64,000 nt of DNA from Paraburkholderia phenazinium (GCF_900100735.1 NZ_FNCJ01000005.1:124001-188000); one strand, 5' to 3'. Counted from the first letter of the stretch, positions 27,101 through 35,562 are shown. The notes: a model not told the origin generated them from the letters alone. Translations and numbers: made by a program.

Positions 27101-28628
27101 CGTGCGGGTCGGCGTAGTCGAGCAGACACAGCAGAGCCAGACGCTGGAGATGAGCGTCGAGGACACCGGCATCGGTATCGCGCCCGAGGTTCAGGCGCGG
27201 CTGTTCGAACCGTTCGTACAGGCCGAATCCTCGACGACACGGCGCTTTGGCGGCACCGGGCTCGGCCTGACCATCTGCCGTAAGCTTATCGCGTTGATGG
27301 GTGGCGCGCTGGAGTTGCAGAGCACCCCGGGCGTGGGGACGCGCATGACCGTTCGGGTGGTGATGCCGATCGAGGCGCAGCACTACAAGGTCAGCGGCTT
27401 GCGTGGCAAGCGCGGGCTTGTCGCTGTCTCGGATCCCCGCGTTGCGCAGGCGCTGGTTCATTTCGGCCAGGCGCTCGGCATCGAGTTGCACCGGGTCGCC
27501 GAGGGCGCCGCGCAGTTGAGCGACCCGGCGGCGCTTGCCGATGCGGATCTAGTGTTCCTCAGCGAGGGGCAGGAGATACCGGGCGCCGTGCGCTCAGGTT
27601 CGCGCGTGGTCTGGCTGACAGAGAAACCCAAGCCCACCGGTTACCGCATTCTGGACGATACAGTGCGCGTTAGTATCAATCCGATTTCCTGGCGCGGGCT
27701 CGGGGCGGCTTGTGCCGCGGCGCTGACCGGCCTGTCGACGCCCGCGCCGCACAAGCGGGAGATCGCCGGGACGGGCGCGACGCCCCCCGACCGTGACCGC
27801 GCCATCGCAAGCGGCCGGTTGATTCTGGTTGCGGAGGACCATCCGGTCAATCAGGAATTGATCCGTCACCAACTGACATTGCTCGGGTTCGCATGCGACG
27901 TGGTGAACGACGGCATGGAGGCGCTTGGCGCGCTGCAGACAACCCGTTACGGGTGCCTCATCACCGATTGCCACATGCCGAACCTGTCCGGCTATGAATT
28001 GGCGCGGCGTGTGCGCGAGACGGAAGAGGCGCAGCAGGGCGGGGCGGAGCACCTTCCGATTCTCGGCATTACCGCCAATACCGCTCCGGAAGACCTGAGC
28101 CAATGCCGGGACGCGGGCATGGACGATTGCCTCGTCAAGCCAACCCGTCTCGCAACCCTGCGCGACCATCTGAGCCGTTGGTTTGGCGCGGACGGCGCGC
28201 GCCACGGCGCGCCAGCCGAAGCGGTCGGTACGGCGGGCAGTACAGGTCCGGCCGCCGAACCGCAAGGGGAGGAATCCGTTGAGCCCTTCGTGCCCGTGGA
28301 CCTCGGCCATATGACGCAATTGTGGGGCAGCGAGTCGACCGTGAAGGCGCTACTCGATTCGTTCGTGACGTCCGTGCGTGACGATGTTCGGGCATTGCCG
28401 CCCTTGCTCGATCACGCGAATGTGGCGCAGTTGCGTGAATGGCATCATCGGGTGGCGGGCGCGGCGGGCGTGCTGCAGTATCCGCCGCTGCTGGCCGCGC
28501 TGGAGCAATACCGGCACGGTATCACCGTCAATACGCCCGACGTGCTGCGCGCGGACGGCCTCGCGCTCGCCAGAAAATGCAATGCCATGCTCGATGGCAT
28601 CGAAGAGCAGGCCGCTTTGCTTGCGTAG
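24123..28628 (+). CDS. BvgS-like hybrid sensor histidine kinase
   Basis: 1501 residues from GTG 24123, which has GGAGG 6 bases upstream and overlaps the MIP stop; ATG 24171 is an alternative. Order: signal/anchor helix (about 27-50), two periplasmic Venus-flytrap SBP3 domains (about 60-285 and 300-535), TM (about 545-565), a PAS (about 585-700), a second PAS-like segment (about 715-840), HisKA with His865 in MMSHEIRTPMNGV, HATPase with DTGIGI and GTGLGL, receiver with Asp1282 in LITDCHMPN, and a C-terminal HPt with His1442 in HRVAGAAG. This is the BvgS/EvgS phosphorelay plan. Its likely targets are the three RcsB-like regulators just upstream. Confidence 0.93.
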   Translation: MSSPDLRSLAGSCEPVMSALRFRIGLKVLRPLWRIAVVLLMLFAAPFALAANPSGGVAKQASGTVPAKLVVGTLAGGWAPFEEVVDGRLTGLSADYLRTLVGPDVVLEPRIFSDMPQLLAAVAAGKVDVLMSIARTPEREHSLSFTAPYFWATTSAVVKANDKTVQDVTQLANARLAIEKGYALERVLRERFPRAQIAAFPDTASALRAVVQGHADAYLGFTPTVQYALASEEFGGLRIAFEESSPSELRFAVPRERAALRDRLDRALAAMYPADEAAIRARWLGANFDSPSIYTARRLVLTPAEQAWLRSLPPITVGFDSGWPPFSYLDEAGRPSGITAEYLDYLSRTLGIQFTRAPIADWPATLGAFQHGDLAVLATAARSDPRLNNAVHTRPYETYPLVIVGREDEPAARSLNDFAARRIAVSAHTAGSVPFASYSIPAGDVTVSPNLQQALDLVARGKADVLVGNVAAIDLELEQHYKGELKILGTVGESDSLSFAVRSDLAPLAGLIDRALLAMPPAEKQRIRQKWVTGNGGEHSIWSMPAVRLLPLLICIGAVLVVTLRAYLLLQREVRLRKQTERELAAQLIFQQTMMEMVPYPLVAKDLQGRYIAINRAYEESSGLPREQILGRTGEEVQVWGAANSYKLERATREAMKTGERSQLELEFAGTNGQVRHGLFWTSLCRGVDGKPSCVLGTVVDITDIRRAEMHARENERRLFDVTRSLPAVVFQLRRDLHGRYSFPYIGGDTRNLLGGDSSALMKLGEIDFERVWADDRPRVLAELERSACSERPIHMEFRSHACDGVRWVRAELVPRREATGSVVWSGYWVDASAEHARSEELARARDLAEAASRAKDDFLAMMSHEIRTPMNGVLGLVEVLERTRLNADQGEMLSMIHESAGALLQILDDLLDYSKIEAGRLSIESEPIDLRELVDNAVGLLAGRAHEKGLKVRVDIAPEVAASLRGDSVRLRQILFNLLGNAIKFTLAGEVDVRVGVVEQTQQSQTLEMSVEDTGIGIAPEVQARLFEPFVQAESSTTRRFGGTGLGLTICRKLIALMGGALELQSTPGVGTRMTVRVVMPIEAQHYKVSGLRGKRGLVAVSDPRVAQALVHFGQALGIELHRVAEGAAQLSDPAALADADLVFLSEGQEIPGAVRSGSRVVWLTEKPKPTGYRILDDTVRVSINPISWRGLGAACAAALTGLSTPAPHKREIAGTGATPPDRDRAIASGRLILVAEDHPVNQELIRHQLTLLGFACDVVNDGMEALGALQTTRYGCLITDCHMPNLSGYELARRVRETEEAQQGGAEHLPILGITANTAPEDLSQCRDAGMDDCLVKPTRLATLRDHLSRWFGADGARHGAPAEAVGTAGSTGPAAEPQGEESVEPFVPVDLGHMTQLWGSESTVKALLDSFVTSVRDDVRALPPLLDHANVAQLREWHHRVAGAAGVLQYPPLLAALEQYRHGITVNTPDVLRADGLALARKCNAMLDGIEEQAALLA

Positions 28629-28630
28629 AC

Positions 28631-28657
28631 GAAAAAAAACGCGGCCGAAGCCGCGTT
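28631..28657 (-). terminator. Terminator of the minus-strand LysR gene, also at the kinase 3' end
   Basis: AACGCGGC-CGAA-GCCGCGTT, an 8-bp perfect stem with a tetraloop and eight A on its left side, which is a T-run on the minus strand. It therefore terminates the LysR gene coming from the right. It begins 3 bases after the kinase stop, so it may also act in the plus direction. Confidence 0.85.
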
Positions 28658-28749
28658 AAAGATTGGAGACATCCTTCGATGAAGGAGTCACTTCTCGCTA
28701 CCCGAAGCATAGCGCCCGGATGCGGGTTAATTGACTGCATATTGCGCAA

Positions 28750-29685
28750 TTAAGTATTTTGAAATAGTGAAGGAAAGGCGGGCAGGGGTTCTCCCCGGAA
28801 GTAGTCGACCGTGAAATCCACGAACGAGCGGGTCTTGGCGGATACGTGCCGGCGGCCCGGATACACCAGCGACACTTCCTTATCGGCCCCTTTGATCTGA
28901 TAGCCGGCCAGTACCTGCACGAGCGTTCCACTCGAGAGATCTGCCACCACGTGATTCTCCGGCAGTATCGCAATACCCATATCGGCGAGCACGGCCTGCC
29001 GCAGCATCACGGCATTGTTGACCGCGTACCCGGGCTGGAGACTCACCGTTTCCTCATGGCCGTCTGCAGCGACAAAACGCCAGGCGCAATGGGGCAGATT
29101 CGCCGCTGACGCGAGTACCGTATGGGCAGCAAGACTCGCTGGACTGACCGGCAGGCCGTGCGCGCCGATATAAGCCCGCGAGGCGACCGCGATGCCTCGA
29201 ACCCGGTACAGCGGGCGCTTGATCAACGTGCCGCTGGTGACTTGTCCGGGCGTCACGATGCCGACATCGAATCCCTCCTCGATCAGGTCGACCGGCCGAT
29301 GCAACAAAGTCACCGACAATCTCACCTGCGGATGAAGCGCGCGATAGCGCTGCAACAAAGGTGTCAGACCAAATAATGAGAACGACGCGACGGCAACGAG
29401 CTTCAGTGTCCCCGTTGGGGCCGTCGCAGTTTGCGAGACGCTCGATTCCATTGCATCGAGTTGTTCGAGCGTCTGCCGGCAACCGTGGGCGTACGCGATT
29501 CCCGCCTCGGTCAGCGACAGGCTGCGGGTGGTGCGGTTGATCAGCCGGGTATTGAGGTGCGTTTCCAGCAATGCAACGTAGCGGGATACGACCGCGTTGG
29601 ACAGATCCAGACTCGCCGCGGCGCGGCCGAACGAACCATTTTCCGCGACTTTCACAAAGACGCGCATGGCCTGCAAATGGTTCAT
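28750..29685 (-). CDS. LysR-family transcription regulator
   Basis: 311 residues from ATG 29685 (MNHLQAMRVFVKVAENGSFG). The HTH continues RAAASLDLSNAVVSRYVALLETHL. The rest is the CrgA/AphB-like substrate domain (GTLKLVAVASFSLFGLTPLLQRY, ADMGIAILPENHVVADLSSG). An upstream in-frame start at 29727 adds 14 unconserved residues and is not preferred. Divergent from the porin gene at 30146, which it may regulate. Its own terminator is at 28631-28657. Confidence 0.92.
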   Translation of the reverse strand: MNHLQAMRVFVKVAENGSFGRAAASLDLSNAVVSRYVALLETHLNTRLINRTTRSLSLTEAGIAYAHGCRQTLEQLDAMESSVSQTATAPTGTLKLVAVASFSLFGLTPLLQRYRALHPQVRLSVTLLHRPVDLIEEGFDVGIVTPGQVTSGTLIKRPLYRVRGIAVASRAYIGAHGLPVSPASLAAHTVLASAANLPHCAWRFVAADGHEETVSLQPGYAVNNAVMLRQAVLADMGIAILPENHVVADLSSGTLVQVLAGYQIKGADKEVSLVYPGRRHVSAKTRSFVDFTVDYFRGEPLPAFPSLFQNT

Positions 29686-30145
29686 CTTCAATTTCGGTTC
29701 AAGCGGGACACAGACGCCTTGCCTCACGCACGGCGATGGACGTGCCGGGCATAGCGAATTCCTGAGTGACGCATCTTAACGATGGTTGGCATGTGCAGGA
29801 GCGGGACCGTTCTGAATGCTCCCTCAGATAGTTTCACCCCGTCGCTGTGGCGGCCGGGCAACGCTATAAATAGATAAGTTAAGCTAACTAAAAAACGAGA
29901 TAAATCGCGCCCCTTGAAGATCAAGGCATGCAGCCAGCTGGCTGCGCAGTTTTCGAATAATTCAAAAACTCTTTTGCGCGGATGCCGTGGCCGCCACGAA
30001 AGTCCTCCCCCACACTTCGCGCTGCAGATCGAACCAGCGTCCGGTGAAAGCCGGCGCGGTGAGGCTACCCGCGCTCGGACTGCTGTCTCGCGGTCAATCG
30101 AACGAGTCTGAAGGCTCAACATCCACACGGTATTTAGGGAACAAC
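29686..30145. promoter_or_regulatory. Divergent LysR-porin region with stacked inverted repeats
   Basis: A 460-base gap without a gene. It holds an AT-rich stretch near 29864-29900 with a TATAAA-like element and AGTTA-AGC-TAACT. Then come three dyads in a row: CCTTGA-AGA-TCAAGG (29912-29926), the perfect 16-bp palindrome GCAGCCAGCTGGCTGC (29930-29945), and GTTTTCGAAT-A-ATTCAAAAAC (29949-29969, one mismatch). They may be operators or fold in a long porin leader. Confidence 0.5.
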
Positions 30146-31270
30146 ATGAAAAAGACGCTGATCCTTGCGGCTGTCGCCGCGAGCTTCGCGAGTGCGGCCT
30201 ACGCACAAAGCAGTGTGACGCTGTATGGCGTCGTCGATGCAGGTTTCACCTATGTGAACAACGAAGCCAGCGCGACTGGTGCGGGTCACAACCCGGCCTA
30301 CGCACTGACGAGCGGTAATGTGGACGACAGCCGCTGGGGCATGCGCGGCAAGGAAGATCTGGGCCACGGTCTTGCCGCTGTATTCACCCTGGAAAGCGGT
30401 TTCAATGTCGCCAACGGTCAAGCCGAAGCAAGCGGTCGCAGTTTCAACCGCCAGGCGTTTGCCGGCTTGTCGACCCCGTACGGCACGTTGACGCTGGGTC
30501 GTCAGTACGATTCCGTGGTCGACTATCTCGGGCCGCTGAGCGCGGTCGGAAGCTGGGGCGGGACGTATTTCGCGCATCCCGGCGACAACGACAATGGCAA
30601 CGGCTCGTTGCGCATCAACAATTCTGTGAAGTATCAGAGCGTGAACGACGACGGCTTTTCGTTTAGCGGTCTGTACGGCTTCTCGAACCAGCCCGGCGGT
30701 TTCGCCAGCAACCGCGCGTACAGCGTCGGCGCTGGGTATGAGAACGGCGGCCTGAAACTGGCTGCCGGTTACCTGCAAGCGCAGGGTCTCGACCGCGGCG
30801 CCAATGGTGCGATTCAGGACGGCGCGCCGGATACCGGCGTGGCGGGGACTGCGACGAAGCAGCGCACCTGGGGTGCCGGCGGCAGCTACACGTTCGGTCC
30901 GGCTGTGGTCGGCGCCGTGTTCACGCAAAGCCGCTTCCAGTTCGCACTGGGTGATGACTCGGTGCGCTACAGCAACTATGAGGTCAATGCCCGTTACAAC
31001 CTGACCCCGGCGTTCTCGCTCGGTGCGGCCTACACCTATACGCAAGCCTTGCAACGGACCAGCGCGACGCCGAACGGTTCGAGCCACTGGAACCAGTTTG
31101 GTCTGCAGAGCGGCTACGCGCTGTCGCGTCGCACGGATCTGTATGCCGAGGGCGTGGTGCAGGTCGGTGCGAGTGGCAATGGTGTCGACACGCAAGTGTT
31201 CGGCACCGACGCCCCTGCGTCCGGCCGCAACCAGGTGGTGGTGTCGACGGGTATCCGTCACCGCTTCTAA
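30146..31270 (+). CDS. Outer-membrane porin (Gram-negative OmpC-like family)
   Basis: Trimeric general diffusion porin. 374 residues with a signal peptide MKKTLILAAVAASFASAAYAQ, then the Burkholderiales porin start SSVTLYGVVDAGF. Repeated beta-strand patterns and loops follow (SRWGMRGKEDLG, NRQAFAGLSTPYGTLTLGRQYD), and it ends in the outer-membrane signal IRHRF with terminal Phe. AGGGA 6 bases upstream supports ATG 30146. An efficient terminator follows. Regulation by the divergent LysR gene is inferred from position only. Confidence 0.95.
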   Translation: MKKTLILAAVAASFASAAYAQSSVTLYGVVDAGFTYVNNEASATGAGHNPAYALTSGNVDDSRWGMRGKEDLGHGLAAVFTLESGFNVANGQAEASGRSFNRQAFAGLSTPYGTLTLGRQYDSVVDYLGPLSAVGSWGGTYFAHPGDNDNGNGSLRINNSVKYQSVNDDGFSFSGLYGFSNQPGGFASNRAYSVGAGYENGGLKLAAGYLQAQGLDRGANGAIQDGAPDTGVAGTATKQRTWGAGGSYTFGPAVVGAVFTQSRFQFALGDDSVRYSNYEVNARYNLTPAFSLGAAYTYTQALQRTSATPNGSSHWNQFGLQSGYALSRRTDLYAEGVVQVGASGNGVDTQVFGTDAPASGRNQVVVSTGIRHRF

Positions 31271-31301
31271 GGCCTCAACGAGGTCTGAATGCAGCTGTAT
31301 G

Positions 31302-31326
31302 AAAGGCACCGTTCGCGGTGCCTTTT
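31302..31326 (+). terminator. Rho-independent terminator of the porin gene
   Basis: GGCACCG-TTCG-CGGTGCC (31305-31322) with a stable UUCG loop, flanked by AAA on the left and TTTT on the right. It lies about 30 bases after the porin stop. Confidence 0.92.
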
Positions 31327-31464
31327 CCATTGACCGGACCGGATGGTCCAAGCTGTGCGGCCTGGGAAGCCAGACGTCGGCGAGCGATTTGCACTAGTAT
31401 GTGGTGGCTCCGCGCGCAGCCTATCCGTTGGTGCGGCGGTGCACCAAGTCCGGAGAGAAAAAAT

Positions 31465-31899
31465 ATGATCGCAATTCGGAAACTGAGCCTGGGTGTGGTG
31501 TTGTGGGCGCTGGCGTCGGGGATCGCCTTCGCGGATACGGTGGCATTGAAGGCGGACCTGGAACCGTCTAGTGAAGTGCCGCCGCGCGTGAGTCACGGGC
31601 ACGGTATGCTGAATGCCACCTTCGACACATCGACCAAGGCCTTGCAGTGGACGATCACCTACGAGGACCTGTCCAGTCCCATCACGGCGGCTCACTTTCA
31701 TGGCCCGGCGCCGGTCGGGCAGAACGCGAAAATTCAGATCCCGATCGAGAAGAGTGCATTGGCCAGCCCTATTAAGGGTTCAGCTACCTTGAGCGACCAG
31801 CAGGTCACCGACCTGATGGCGGGCCAGTGGTACTTCAACATTCACACCGCGCAGAACCCGATGGGAGAAATTCGCGGTCAGGTGCGGCCTTCCAACTAG
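31465..31899 (+). CDS. Exported CHRD-domain protein
   Basis: 144 residues with a Sec signal peptide (MIAIRKLSLGVVLWALASGIAFA). A single CHRD (chordin-like) domain follows, recognised by LEPSSEVPPR near the start, the central THE-like strand AAHFHGPAPVGQNA and the end WYFNIHTAQNPMGEIRGQV. CHRD proteins in bacteria are secreted and of unknown function. GGAGA about 9 bases upstream supports ATG 31465. It is preceded by the porin terminator, so it has its own promoter. Confidence 0.88.
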   Translation: MIAIRKLSLGVVLWALASGIAFADTVALKADLEPSSEVPPRVSHGHGMLNATFDTSTKALQWTITYEDLSSPITAAHFHGPAPVGQNAKIQIPIEKSALASPIKGSATLSDQQVTDLMAGQWYFNIHTAQNPMGEIRGQVRPSN

Positions 31900-31992
31900 C
31901 GAGCGTTGCGCGCGGTTTAGAACGGATCGTCCAGCGGCTTTATTGTCGAACGCACGTACCATGACAGGCGACCGTTCATGGAGGGGTTTCCG

Positions 31993-32985
31993 ATGAGTTG
32001 GCAAAGTGCGCTCGCATGCTGGTATCTGCGCCGGCAGTTTCGACCGGCCACCCAAAGGACCGAGATCAACGTCGAGCGGGCGCGCGCGCTCACGGCAAAG
32101 CGCGCGTGGTCACCCAAAGTGCCGGCTGGCTGGCGCTTGCGGGAACAGTACGGGAACGGCGAAACGCTGCGCGGAGAATGGTTCGAGCCGCTGAGCGACA
32201 ACCGTGGTAAGAATGATGGCAGCGGCAACAGCGCCATGGCTGACGCCCCCAGTACGCCCACCATTCTGTATCTGCACGGCGGCGGTTATTACTTCTGCTC
32301 GCCGAGTTCGCATCGCGCGTTGGTGTTTGGCTTGGCGACGCGCTCGCGCGCCTCTGCGTTTTCGCTCGACTACCGCCTTGCGCCTGAAGCGCGTTTTCCT
32401 GCGGCCCTGGACGACGCGCTGGCGGCCTACCGGCAACTGCTCGCGAGCGGCATCCCGGCCGCATCGATCGTGATTTCAGGGGACTCGGCGGGCGGCGGTC
32501 TTGCGCTTGCGACCCTCGTCGCCTTGCGCGATGCCGGCGATTCGTTGCCGGCGGGCGCCGTGCTGTTTTCGCCGTGGACCGATCTCGGCGCGAGCGGCGC
32601 GTCGATTCGCACTAACGACGGGGCTGACCCGATGTTCAGCGGTCCCGCCATCGGCCGGGCCGCGAAGCTGTACCTCGGCGATACGCCCGCGACGCACCCG
32701 TACGCGTCGCCCGTCTACGCCGATTTGCACGGCCTGCCGCCGCTCCTGATTCAGGCCGGCAGCACGGAGGTGCTGCTGGACGATTCGCGGCGCGTGGCCG
32801 AGAACGCGCGCACCGAGGGCGTGTTAGTCGACCTGCAGGTGTGGCCGAACATGCCGCACGTCTGGCAGATCTTCACGCCGTTCATCCCGGAAGCGCGACG
32901 CGCGCTCGACGATGCCGCCGGCTTCGTACGCAAGGTCACGAGCCCGCGCAGCGCTCAGCCGTCGAGCGCGATGTCGATGGTCTGA
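31993..32985 (+). CDS. Alpha/beta hydrolase, hormone-sensitive-lipase type
   Basis: 330-residue serine esterase. The HSL oxyanion motif reads LYLHGGGYYFCSPSSHR, the nucleophile elbow ISGDSAGGGLAL, the acid is in QAGSTEVLLDDS, and the catalytic His in WPNMPHVWQIF. ATG 31993 is preferred over 31978 because GGAGGGG is 6 bases upstream of it. A cytoplasmic carboxylesterase acting on short acyl esters is likely. Its 3' end overlaps the convergent EcsC-family gene by 31 bases. Confidence 0.93.
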   Translation: MSWQSALACWYLRRQFRPATQRTEINVERARALTAKRAWSPKVPAGWRLREQYGNGETLRGEWFEPLSDNRGKNDGSGNSAMADAPSTPTILYLHGGGYYFCSPSSHRALVFGLATRSRASAFSLDYRLAPEARFPAALDDALAAYRQLLASGIPAASIVISGDSAGGGLALATLVALRDAGDSLPAGAVLFSPWTDLGASGASIRTNDGADPMFSGPAIGRAAKLYLGDTPATHPYASPVYADLHGLPPLLIQAGSTEVLLDDSRRVAENARTEGVLVDLQVWPNMPHVWQIFTPFIPEARRALDDAAGFVRKVTSPRSAQPSSAMSMV

Positions 32986-33797
32986 TAGGCGGTCTTCACC
33001 GCTTCCGCCCCGTATTGCCGCTCGAGCCGCCGCACGGTGAAGTGACCGTGAGCGACCAACTGGAAGTGGTCCATAAACACGGTGTTGACGATCGCCCCCA
33101 GCACCGCGCCTATCGCGGGAATCGACTTGGCCGCGATCTGTTCGCTCACCTGCACCGAAAAGCGCGACGCGATGGTGTTGAGCAGGCGCACCAGTGCTGC
33201 CGAGCCATGCGCGGTGAAGCCCTTGGTCGCAATTTCCGAGGATGCTTTTGAAACCGCCTGCGCCAGCGCCCCGCGCATGATGAAGTAGCCGTAGTCGGCG
33301 TCGTCATCGGCTTTCGAGGCGCCACCCATCCCCAGCACCGTCAGACATTGCAACTGCGTGTCGATTGACGACAGATCTTCGCCCTCGCTGCGCGCAATGT
33401 CGCAGATCGAGCGGAACATCAGCGTGGTCGTGACCGGCAATTCCACCGGCAGCGCAAACAGGCCGAACGCGCCGCCGGCCGCGCCGGTGGTCGCCACCGC
33501 GAACTTGTGCAGCAGGTTGCTGGGCTTGTCGGGGATCGCAAGCGGCGCCGCGGCGTCCTGGCGGCCCAGCGTGCGCAGGGCGATCTGCAGGCACTTGCGC
33601 AACGCAAGCTGCGTCGCATCGTTGACCTTTTCGTTGGCGATCGCCGGCATGCGCGAGAGCAGCTTTTCAAGCGGCGCACCGACGATGCTGGCGAGTTTCA
33701 TCGCCAGCGCGGGGCTTTCCAGCTCGTGTTTCGCGCGTCGCAGCGCGCTCAGGTCCTCGGTGGACAAGCTCTGTTCGGCGAGCGAAGTGGAATCCAT
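32955..33797 (-). CDS. EcsC-family protein
   Basis: 280-residue protein of the EcsC family, whose biochemical role is unclear. Matches by eye: a helical N-terminal part, a glycine/alanine-rich hydrophobic centre (TTGAAGGAFGLFALPVELPVTTTLMFRSICDIA) and the conserved GAVLGAIVNTVFMDHFQ near the end. ATG 33797 has AGGGAGG 4 bases upstream. It is convergent with the hydrolase gene and overlaps its last 31 bases. Divergent from the efflux pump at 33938. Confidence 0.8.
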   Translation of the reverse strand: MDSTSLAEQSLSTEDLSALRRAKHELESPALAMKLASIVGAPLEKLLSRMPAIANEKVNDATQLALRKCLQIALRTLGRQDAAAPLAIPDKPSNLLHKFAVATTGAAGGAFGLFALPVELPVTTTLMFRSICDIARSEGEDLSSIDTQLQCLTVLGMGGASKADDDADYGYFIMRGALAQAVSKASSEIATKGFTAHGSAALVRLLNTIASRFSVQVSEQIAAKSIPAIGAVLGAIVNTVFMDHFQLVAHGHFTVRRLERQYGAEAVKTAYQTIDIALDG

Positions 33798-33890
33798 GTG
33801 CCTCCCTGTGGCTGGCAAATTCTGTAGATAGCCGATCGGCGACGCACCGAGTGTGCCTCGCCACAGCCAGTTTAGAGCGCCAGAACATGC

Positions 33891-33918
33891 TATGATTCCC
33901 CGTCGTTTGACGCGTCAA
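33891..33918 (+). promoter_or_regulatory. Promoter -10 and palindromic operator of the efflux/MarR operon
   Basis: TATGAT at 33891-33896 fits a -10 box; no good -35 is seen. Just downstream, TTGACGCGTCAA (33907-33918) is a perfect 12-bp palindrome covering the expected transcript start. It lies 20 bases before the DHA2 pump ATG and is a natural operator for the MarR regulator encoded in the same operon. Confidence 0.5.
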
Positions 33919-33937
33919 CTGTTGCGCTATCAAAAAA

Positions 33938-35533
33938 ATGGCTGTCCATACCGCGGCTCACCACTCGAGTGGGCAAGTTTTACCGTTCCGTGAATCGCTG
34001 ATGGCGATGCTCGGCGTCTCATTCGTAACGATGCTCGTGGCGCTCGACCAGACCGTGGTCGGCACGGCGCTGCCGACCATCGTGGCCGAGCTCAAAGGCT
34101 TCGAGCTATACGCCTGGGTCGCTACGTCCTACCTGCTGACCTCGGTCATCACGGTGCCGATCTTCGGGCGCCTCGGCGACTACTACGGGCGCAAGCCGTT
34201 CGTGATCGCCTCGATCGTGGTCTTCACCGGCGCCTCCGTGCTGTGCGGCATGGCCAATAGCATGCTGTTCCTGGTGCTGGCGCGTGGCCTGCAGGGGATC
34301 GGCGGCGGCATGCTGGTGGGCACCGCATTCGCCTGCATTCCCGACCTGTTCCCCGATTCTGTCGTGCGCCTGCGCTGGCAGGTGCTGATGAGTTCGGCGT
34401 TCGGCATCGCCAACGCGATCGGGCCGTCGCTGGGCGGCTTCCTGACTCAGTACTACGGCTGGCGCTCGGTGTTCTACGTGAACCTGCCGGTGGGCCTGCT
34501 GTCGCTGTTCTTCGTCTGGCGCTTCCTGCCGCATTTGCGGCATGTCGAGCATGAAGGCAAGATGCGCCTCGACTGGCCCGGCGCGTTGCTGATCGCGATC
34601 GCGCTCGGTTGTCTGCAACTGTTCGTCGAAATGTTGCCGAAGCACGGCGTGACGCTGACCGCCGCCGTGTTGCTGGCTGTTAGCGTGGCATCCGCGTATG
34701 GCCTGTGGAAATGGGAACAGCGATGCCCGACGGCGATTCTGCCGGTCGATATGTTCCGCAACCGCAGCCTCGCCGCGTTGTTCACACTGGCAGTGCTCGG
34801 TGGCTTCACGATGTTCTCGCTGCTGTTTTACGCGCCGCTGCTGTTCCAGGGGGGCTTCGGCATGTCGCCGAAAGAAGCGGGGCTGGTGATCACGCCGCTC
34901 GTCGTGTTCATTACGATCGGCAGCATCGCCAACGGGCGGATCGTCTCGCGCGTGCGTAATCCGAACCTGATGCTCTACGTAGGCTTCACATTGGTCGCGC
35001 TGTCATGCCTTGGCGTGGTGGTGGCGACGCGCGCCATGCCGGAATGGCTGCTGATGTCGTTCATGGTGCTCGGCGGTCTCGGTCTCGGCTTCGTCATGCC
35101 GAACCTGACCATCTTCGCGCAGCAGACGGCCGGACGCGAACACCTCGGCATTGCGACGGCGCTACTGCAGTCGTTGCGGATGATCGGCGGGATGATCGGC
35201 ACGGCGCTGACCGGCACGCTCGTCACGCATATGTATGCGAGCGGCGTGCGCAGCGCACTGGAACGCGATCAGGCGACGCACTGGTTCGCGGAGATGGGCG
35301 ACCCGCAAATCCTCATCAACCGTGATGCCCAGACCACGCTGCTGGGACAGATGGCGCATGCCGGACACAACGGCGCGATGCTGCTGGAGTCGGCGCGCGA
35401 AGCGCTGGTGGGGGCGATTCATCTGGGTCTCGCGCTGGCGGCTATCATTGCGGTCGTGTCGATCTGGCAAACCCGCCGCGTGCCCCACATCAAGCTCAAG
35501 CGCCAGGTCGAGCCGACCATTCTCGCAGATTGA
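33938..35533 (+). CDS. DHA2-family (14-TM) MFS efflux pump
   Basis: 531-residue proton antiporter of the EmrB/QacA class. Motif D-type start LDQTVVGTALPTI, motif A GRLGDYYGRKPF, motif B-like LARGLQGIGGGML and antiporter motif C GIANAIGPSLGGFL are all present; length suits 14 helices. No ribosome site is visible before ATG 33938 (it follows a run of seven A), so initiation is unusual. The MarR gene follows after a 30-base gap, suggesting a ligand-induced drug efflux operon. Confidence 0.92.
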   Translation: MAVHTAAHHSSGQVLPFRESLMAMLGVSFVTMLVALDQTVVGTALPTIVAELKGFELYAWVATSYLLTSVITVPIFGRLGDYYGRKPFVIASIVVFTGASVLCGMANSMLFLVLARGLQGIGGGMLVGTAFACIPDLFPDSVVRLRWQVLMSSAFGIANAIGPSLGGFLTQYYGWRSVFYVNLPVGLLSLFFVWRFLPHLRHVEHEGKMRLDWPGALLIAIALGCLQLFVEMLPKHGVTLTAAVLLAVSVASAYGLWKWEQRCPTAILPVDMFRNRSLAALFTLAVLGGFTMFSLLFYAPLLFQGGFGMSPKEAGLVITPLVVFITIGSIANGRIVSRVRNPNLMLYVGFTLVALSCLGVVVATRAMPEWLLMSFMVLGGLGLGFVMPNLTIFAQQTAGREHLGIATALLQSLRMIGGMIGTALTGTLVTHMYASGVRSALERDQATHWFAEMGDPQILINRDAQTTLLGQMAHAGHNGAMLLESAREALVGAIHLGLALAAIIAVVSIWQTRRVPHIKLKRQVEPTILAD

Positions 35534-35562
35534 TTTTCGAACACCCGCATCATCGGAACACC

